The notes below the pieces were generated by a model. That model worked only from the letters and a program-made list of their open reading frames with translations, was not told the DNA's origin and did no database searches. Made by a program: the position numbers and the translations under genes. This document shows, in pieces, positions 56,691 through 64,000 of a stretch of 64,000 bases of DNA. This DNA comes from Mactromeris polynyma. Its lineage: Eukaryota; Mollusca; Bivalvia; Venerida; Mactridae. Within the stretch, counting starts at the first letter, position 1. Every line of letters starts with the position of its first letter. The DNA lies in assembly GCA_032209605.1 (NCBI GenBank), contig JASFXZ010000009.1, positions 12,511,553 through 12,575,552 on the forward strand. The letters run 5' to 3'.

Positions 56691-58844
56691 AATACTTAAA
56701 TGATGGGAAATAGAACATTTGTAGCAAAAAAGTACATTTTGCTTACTTCTCGAAAACAAGATTTACTCCATGTGTTTACTATGTGTTTACATGCAGGAGT
56801 CATAAAATTATCCAATAAGACTAATTGAGATGTCACAAAATACTTGTAAAATACAAACATCAGACATACACATCTGACAGCAGTACAACGATAGTCTTGT
56901 GCCACAGTATGTAGTAACAGAACAAAACAACATAATACGGGTAGAATAGTTAATTACGATAGACAATGGTGAGAGATGCTAATGATTCAATTATAATCAA
57001 GAATGTAAAAAAAAGCTTGAAGTGATTTACTGTCTCCGCCTAAATGTAACAATGCTTAATATAAGTCAATAATCAATTTGTCATCTATGACTTTGTAATG
57101 TAAAATAACTAATTCATTATAAATGTATTGTTCCTGCATTTCTTAGGTAAAATTGGCATCAATTTATCTTACGTATGTCAATGCACCATCATGGAACAGA
57201 CAGGAAAGTGAAGAGGATGCCATTACTGCACAGTTTGCAAGGCAAATTTCTGCTGCGTGAAACTGTAATAGATTCTCATAGTAAAAATGCAGATACTAGA
57301 AATAAAATTGCATCTTGATGGTGTTTATTTGAAGCAGGCGTTTTAGGGTGTTGCATGCAAAAAAATTTGATTTGATTTAATGATAGCTGTGATAAAATGT
57401 TCACAGATAGGTTAACAAAAACTGAATTGTTCAACACAAACAAACAAAAACAGTCTTGTATCTAAATAGAATCACATGTTAAATTAAGTTACCTCTTACA
57501 TGACTGACAGAAATATCTAGATAGTTTCTCAAATGTGACACTCAAATGTGTAAAAACTGTCGTTGCCTAGCAACAGTCTGCAGCATATAACAAAAAGAAA
57601 ACAAATTCTGAAGTATTAAGTAATGACCTTATATCTTAAACAAAGGAGTTATAACAGAATACACAAATACATTAGATTACAAGATCAAACTGTTATGGTT
57701 TATGATACTTGGAATAAAGAATAGTTTCTATGGTAACCAAAATGATAGAAATTACACTGTGACCTTGACATTCTTACAGTTAACAACAAATAAAACATCT
57801 AGGCAAGACAATCAACTTAATTGCTACACATATACTGCCATATGGAATTTATTTGCAATTATCGCTATGCAATATAGGGCTGGCGTAATTACATGTAATA
57901 ATGAGTGCTTTGCTATTTCACCACTTGGTAAGTCTCCAGAGTTGCAAAATATTCATGTTTTCATGTTTCCTACCAACCATACATCATAGGCACATGTATA
58001 CATGCTAACTTGGCTCAGCGACAGATTTAGTTAACATTTCAAATTTTGCTCCAACAAAATAACTTGTGGCAAGTTTTCCAGATGAAATTCTTATTTATCT
58101 CAGGCATCAAAACAAGACAGAACAGTCAGAAAATCTGCCCTGTAGACTTTGAGTCTGACAAACAATGCCTTTGACATACAACATGAATATATTTGCCCAA
58201 TTCAAAGACGATGACAATTTAGATTTTTAGCAATCTGGTAGATATAATTAAACATAATATGTTGACAAAAAGGCACACACTTCAGCCATGGTACAGTACA
58301 GTCAGTAGCAAAGAAATGTTAAAAAATAACTACCAATATTTGCAACAATCACAGCCAGAACTCATAACTGCCAACAATTTGTCAGATAAAAGAATCTTGT
58401 TTCAGGCTAGATTTCAAAGACCATTCTTTTCGACAAAATCACCCACTACCTATTTCAGACATGCAAATAAATTGTATAAAAGCCGCAAGAAAATGTCTAG
58501 TAAACCATGACAGAAAACTGCATCCAGTTATAATGAGAACATTGTAGTGCAGTCTATTCAGTTGGTAAATGTGCAGCAATACATGTATGCCCAGGGAAAA
58601 CAGCAGGTCTGTAGGCAATAAAGTGTCAAAACGTATCAGTGAATTTTTCAGTAAAGTATCCTTCTGTATTCTACTTTTCTTACATAAATGCAGCGAAAGA
58701 TGCATTGAGGAGTAAATACTATTGGAAAGCTTCTGCATATTTTAAGGTAAGTAACATCAGTGGAATTATCATAGTTCTTATAGGTCCCACCATTTATATT
58801 TTAGTCATGATATAATGTCTTGAATTGTAAGAATTAGTGCTGTC
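56691..58844. other. 2.1 kb without recognisable feature
   Basis: A 15-base word GATAGGTTAACAAAA at 57406-57420 repeats the outer part of the 10.9-kb inverted arm; it may be a trace of that element. Open frames of up to 99 codons are unremarkable. Confidence 0.35.
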
Positions 58845-59030
58845 ACACTGTGATACAAGGCCATGATGTGTCATGACACCTCACCTAGTCACATTAACCT
58901 CGACCCCGCCGACCAGTCCTTATAATGCTGATCACAGGCCATGGAGCAACTAGAACAATGTGTGTATGTCACAGCTGAGGATCAAACACAGGGGGTAAAT
59001 GCTCCACATCCAGTCACCAGGCATGTTTTA
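58845..59030 (-). mobile_element. tRNA-derived SINE, family A, copy 3
   Basis: Read on +, the tail comes first: CTGTCACACTGTGATAC, then TGACACCTCACCTAGTCACA. Next come the body CGACCAGTCCTTATAATGCT and the reverse complement of a B box, GAGGATCAAACA (58978-58989). The tail blocks are those repeated in the 79-bp array at 5122-5744. Here the tail is present once, showing the unexpanded state. Confidence 0.7.
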
Positions 59031-60303
59031 ACCAGACATGTAAAGGCAGTTTAAGAACTCAGTGCTCCTAATCTTCAGTTAGTGTTACGTCTAGACTATC
59101 ATGGAAGTACCAGAACATTTACAGCTTCAAACTAGTAGGAGATATTAGAGCAGCATCACATGTATCATGAGATGGCTACATGGCAGTTTACAACCACCAA
59201 AATTGCATTTCATTTTACGAAATGACATGTTAGTTTGATACTGATTCTAAACTGAAACAGGTTTTCCAGCAGTATATACCAAAACACTAGGAAAAAACTA
59301 GGAATGAAAGTCACAGAAAACTTGGAAAAAAGTAGGAAAAAATCGGAAGTCAATGATAAAAAGTAAGAATTATTGAAAGGAAATATGCAGCCTTTTTTTT
59401 ATTTGATTACCATACATCAATTACATAAAATATGAAATGCCACTTTAATAGCAAGGAGTACATAAAAGATCAACAACTTTATCTTTCAAATGCAAAATTT
59501 CGAATAGAAGAAGATAAAAGAGAAGATAAGTAAATGTACAATATGAATTTTTCTATGAAATTTGTTATTTTTCTTCAGATAAGTTAACTGATTTATTGAC
59601 ATTACTGGGAACATAATGTATAATGAACAAGGCAACAGAACGTATGCTCTCCGAAGTACACCAATAAATTAGCACAGTAATTTTACTCAAATGTTTCACC
59701 TACACCAAAAATAACAGTTGTTTCCATCTTGGATCTTGAAAAAAATATCTCAAAGAAATTCATCAGACATGTATCAACAAAATGTAATGTATAGATACAC
59801 TAGGAATCATGTATAAACTAGACATCTAGTCTGTCTGATACTGACTAGATTCAAGAATTACAAATTATGTGTAACAAAGCTTCCCATGAGTTTCACTTAA
59901 GAAACAAAAATTGGCACACAAACATTAACAAAAAACTTGTTCAAATTGAAATTTGCTCTCAGGTATAACGAATCTTGTGCTAAATGAACAACAACAAATG
60001 GCAAAGAAAGATTCCCAACACTCCAGATGAAACAAAAATATAACACTTTCCATCATCTAAACAGCGCTAACAATCACCACCTATATTCAAGGAACATTTG
60101 AAAGGTTGGACTCAAGAAACATCAAATGAAAACATTAAACTATAATTAGAAACAAAAAAATAAAAGTCCAGAAACTCTAAATGATTAATGGAGCTAAAAT
60201 AGCTAGTAGACCCTTGACCATATTCAATGGTGAATGGGCACAGTTCACAAGTCTGGTCTGGACAGGAAAAAAAACCCATTCTGGAAAATCAAGAAGTCAA
60301 GCA
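59031..60303. other. AT- and purine-rich stretch
   Basis: 59285-59380 is strongly purine-rich, with ACTAGGAAAAAA-like words. Nothing else is seen. Confidence 0.4.
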
Positions 60304-60750
60304 GAAAATGCCATATACACAGTGCACAGCCACTCAAACAAGTAGGAAATGCCATATACACAGTGCACAGCCACTCAAACAAGTAGGAAATGCCATATAC
60401 ACAGTGCACAGCCACTCAAACAAGTAGGAAATGCCATATACACAGTGCACAGCCACTCAAACAAGTAGGAAATGCCATATACACAGTGCACAGCCACTCA
60501 AACAAGTAGGAAATGCCATATACACAGTGCACAGCCACTCAAACAAGTAGGAAATGCCATATACACAGTTCACAGCCACTCAAACAAGTAGGAAATGCCA
60601 TATACACAGTGCACAGCCACTCAAACAAGTAGGAAATGCCATATACACAGTGCACAGCCACTCAAACAAGTAGGAAATGCCATATACACAGTGCACAGCC
60701 ACTCAAACAAGTAGGAAATGCCATATACACAGTGCACAGCCACTCAAACA
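60304..60750. repeat. 41-bp minisatellite, 10.9 almost identical copies
   Basis: Unit GAAATGCCATATACACAGTG plus CACAGCCACTCAAACAAGTAG. One internal change (CAGTTCAC near 60568) was seen in otherwise identical units, besides GAAAATG in the first. It is among the youngest-looking arrays here. Confidence 0.97.
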
Positions 60751-61572
60751 GCACAAGAAGTCTCCCTGTCCATTTGTGTAATATTTTACATCAAAAATAT
60801 TAATATTAGACAATACAGCACTATCTTACATCACTTATGATAAAATGCAGGATTTATATTATATGTAAAATACATGTTGTACATTCAGCCATTGTTTGTG
60901 TAGATAGGAAGCAATCATGTTGTGAGAAGCAGAAACTGAATGAAATGCTTTGTTTGCCATGGTAACAATATGGTAACAACTGGGCAATGACCATGAGTGT
61001 ACAGCTGAATAAACATACAACATAGTACATTGTTAGGTCAAGTATTCTTCCATTGTTCAAATGCCACTTGATAATCTGGCATATTAGAAACAGTCTGGAA
61101 TGGAATCAAGCACTGATTGAATGGGTCTGCTAGGCAATAGTTGACGCCCAACACCAATTATATTTCAAGTATAATAAAGACCATACAGAAATCTGTAATA
61201 TAGGCTCAGGTAGGCTATTGTTTGGATACAGAACATGTACCAGAAATTTAAAACAATTCTCCAATTATGAAAAGACAAAATTTAAGATAATAAAATAGCT
61301 AATGTTTTAAGAGTGCTTTGTAGGCAAGGGGTACATTATAACAATGTTCTTTTAAACAGAGAAGCTTATCTCAACATACTTAAATAAATCATATTATGAA
61401 AAAAGTGGGAACACTTCACAGCTGGGACCAATATTCACAGGTCAACAAACAAGAAGATTAAATCACTGAAAAAGAAGTTATAGGCATGAGATCGCATCAA
61501 TACACAAAACACAGTCCAAAAAACAAATGTGAACGTAAAACAAATAAAATCAACATCACACAATGCACATTT
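60751..61572. other. AT-rich stretch without recognisable feature
   Basis: Nothing seen. Confidence 0.4.
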
Positions 61573-61965
61573 ATAACAAGAAACTATCGGTCGAACCGAT
61601 GGATGCTCCCCAAAGTCAGTGAAACAAATCAGCATCTCCTCTTGGTAGTGGACCTTTCCATTAAGTTTCATTGAATCCGGTTGGCAGCTGCTAATAAATG
61701 GTGCGGGCGCAAATGTTGCTCTGTTCTCTATATGAAACAATGAGCAAAGGGCTAAAAGTTGGTGAAAGATCATCAAACTGGAACATGCCGACGGTAATGC
61801 CAATCTCCTCGTAGTTGTGAAGCTTTCCAGTTAGTTTCATTTGATTCAAGCTGGTGGGTGCTGAGAAAAATAGTGCCGACACAATGCTGGATGGACACAC
61901 ACATACTAACACATGGACGGACAGACGAAGCCGTGGCTATATATGCTCCTTCTTTGGGGAGCATA
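61573..61965. mobile_element. MITE, ATGCTCCC family, dimer-like copy
   Basis: ATGCTCCCCAAAG (61603-61615) and CTTTGGGGAGCAT (61952-61964) are perfect 13-bp inverted ends. The interior holds two similar halves: CATCTCCTCTTGGTAGTGGA with TTAAGTTTCATTGAATCCGG, and CAATCTCCTCGTAGTTGTGA with TTAGTTTCATTTGATTCAAG. The copy is therefore about 180 bp longer than the 28.2-kb relative. It ends in GGACGGACAGACGAAGCCGT. The 122-codon frame at 61435-61803 is MITE sequence. Confidence 0.85.
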
Positions 61966-64000
61966 ATAGTAAATACAATACACAGCCTCCAAAAAGATAG
62001 GCTTGCATAAATACAAGAAATGTGACGCAATAGGGCACTGTTTGTTATGACCAGTCACAACATAATCTAGATGGTATTGGCTTCTCAACTCTTAATATCT
62101 GCATTCACTCTTCATTAAGTCCTTGTCTCTAATTTTGTATCATAATTGAAACAATGCGGCGGATGATAATTTTCTACAGCACTTGCCCACCCACTAGATA
62201 TAAGCAACACTATTTATTAGCTATATTAAACAACAACATTCAATAAGGGATGCAATTCAGTGTAACATGTAACAGTGTGTACATGATGTGTATAATTCAA
62301 ATATCTCTCGAAATAAACTGCCAAGTGTAAATGACTCATAACATTCAAATTTATAGACTGGTATACAAGCAACCATGCTGTAAGCTGCCTACAAGTACTA
62401 ACCTGAAAACGAATCACTGCCTGGATAAATTAATTCCAATAAATCTGACCCCTGATCACGACTTCAGGGAACTTGTTTAAGACGGTTCCTTTAAATCCCT
62501 TGCGACTTTATTAACTCAGAACCAAAAAGCAAACCGGATATGAACACTTCGGCATGTAGCTTCAACATAGAAGTAGGAAAGTTCACGAAAACTTCTAAAA
62601 CTAAGATTCCAGTAAAGATTATGTATTCTCTGTAAAAAATAATATCCCAATCAAACAGAACGTAAATGTTTGACTGTAGTTGATTCACTGGTAGACAGAG
62701 GTGCTTCTGTTTCTTGCTCTAATACTCTACAAAGAGAGTTTGATAAATGCTAGAAAGTAGAAGTTATATGAATCAACTGGTGAGTATAATGGCATGCGCT
62801 ATTTTTAGAAACACAAGGAGCTTTATGCCACATGTACAGATATGGCAGACCCTTTTAGACTGGCTAATGGATATATACTGCGTCCCCACTTACAATTTGG
62901 TGAGTGTTTAATATATTAGGAAGTTATATATGTTCTTGTACAATTTGTTTACAGTAAGAGTTAACAAGTAAACAAAATATAAGTTCTATGTGAAGGTAAC
63001 ATTACCACATGGACTGTGAATTCATGATACTGCCCCAAATCTAGACATATCTGTGCATTACACAACACTTTCATTCATTTTACTGTTTTAATCTTATTAA
63101 CTTTGTCCAATACGTGTCAAAATTTGAAAATTTGAAAATTACAGGTAAATTTTAGATAATTGATTTTCATCACCAGATTTATATTGCTTTGTACCGAACA
63201 TATTTACCTCACTTGTAAGAAAGCATTTAATACATACTTTAATCACTCAAAACTCCATGGTCCAAGAAAAACCATACCCGTGTCAAATGAGGATGCATAA
63301 AAGTTAACCTTTTTATGAAGTTCAAACCCACAACCTCAAGGGTGGGCAAATAATACGTTCTCCATAACCCTAACACAACCCTTAAAATGGATGTACATTT
63401 ATTGGGGGGGGGGGGGTTAATTTTGTATATTTGAAGTCACTATATTTCACTTTATGATACTATTCGAATAACTAAATAATGTTCTGGTGACAACTATGTT
63501 GATTCAAAATCAAGAGAAAATACTGTGATTTTGTACACTATGTCTATTGGTCAATATTTTCTAAAACATGATGTCATTGGCTGAACACTGCACAGTCTGT
63601 TTACAACAATTTTCAAGTAAATAAAAACAGACTTTACTATAGAGTAAGCTGTTACAAAAAAAACTATGGCATTACTTGACTATTCATTGTCGGATACTCT
63701 AATTTCATGGTTATTTTTGGTAACAGTCAAAACTGTTGTCACCAGGTGGAGGGGATATTATCTGATCAAATGTCAATTTCAAGGAAGAGTTAAAAACTAC
63801 AATTTCTATACTGTTACACAACTTGGTCTTTTGTAGTTGTGTATAAAAATGAAAAATAGAAATATTCTTTAAAGATATGATTTCTGTCAAAAGAATGTGG
63901 AAAATCCAGTGACGCGCAGAGCATGTGAGGGCAACAGTTCATCTTATTGACCGGGGAATAGTTCAATTCATGACAGTTCAATTTTTCTCATGACGAAAGC
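61966..64000. other. 2 kb without recognisable feature
   Basis: A G13 tract sits at 63404-63416. Short frames (60-65 codons) show no motif. The window ends in ordinary AT-rich DNA. Confidence 0.4.

Noticed and set aside
55871..56699. Cys-rich repeat proteins resembling zinc-binding CxxC arrays
   Set aside because: A 47-bp unit rotates through all frames, so the Cys spacing is a by-product; edge units are decayed and full of frameshifts.

Overview
The window looks like nuclear DNA of a mollusc, most likely a bivalve. It is AT-rich, has no bacterial-style gene packing, and is crowded with short interspersed elements and minisatellites. Several interspersed repeats resemble families I know from bivalve genomes: tRNA-derived SINEs, elements ending in GGGGGGCAT or GGGGAGCAT hairpins, repeats carrying AACATTCTGACCA blocks, and a repeat with GTGACCCCCAGGGC. 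The bivalve assignment rests on that memory and was not checked by a search.

No protein-coding gene can be supported with confidence. All the long open frames (up to about 530 codons) lie inside tandem arrays whose unit is a multiple of three, or which lack stop codons in several frames. The remaining open frames are of the length expected by chance. The best coding hint is a 24-codon start exon with a good splice donor at 29635-29706 on the minus strand, and it is weak. The window is best read as intergenic and/or intronic DNA.

Layout, 1-20 kb: repeat end and SINE (1-470); 28-bp array (1.17-2.64 kb); 17-bp array (4.1 kb); 79-bp array grown from a SINE tail (5.12-5.9 kb); a 1.5-kb element with 85-90-bp inverted ends holding a 49-bp array, followed directly by a 1.07-kb phase-locked pentanucleotide array (9.42-11.99 kb); a MITE with a 54-bp array inside (14.4 kb); 27-bp palindromic array (14.9-15.6 kb); 22-bp array (17.5 kb); 37-bp array (18.2-18.7 kb).

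20-40 kb: SINEs at 20.4, 24.2 and 39.6 kb; several MITEs; a LINE 3' end with stem-loop (27.7 kb); 26-bp array (31.3 kb); a PIF/Harbinger-like MITE with TTA target duplication (32.56 kb); 81-bp array (34.8 kb); 48-bp array of about 40 copies (36.96-38.89 kb).

40-64 kb: foldback element with CRE palindromes (41 kb); 38-bp array (45-45.8 kb); nuclear-receptor-half-site repeat (46.8 kb); degenerate tandem repeat (47.85-48.7 kb); MITEs (50.8 and 51.9 kb); degenerate 57-bp array (53.1-53.6 kb); 47-bp array with decayed edges (55.35-56.69 kb); SINE (58.9 kb); nearly identical 41-bp array (60.3-60.75 kb); dimeric MITE (61.6 kb).

The tandem arrays alone add up to roughly 11 kb, about a sixth of the window. 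The main biological story is how arrays arise from mobile elements: one array sits in a SINE tail, one inside a MITE, one inside an inverted-repeat element, and one starts in register at that element's end.
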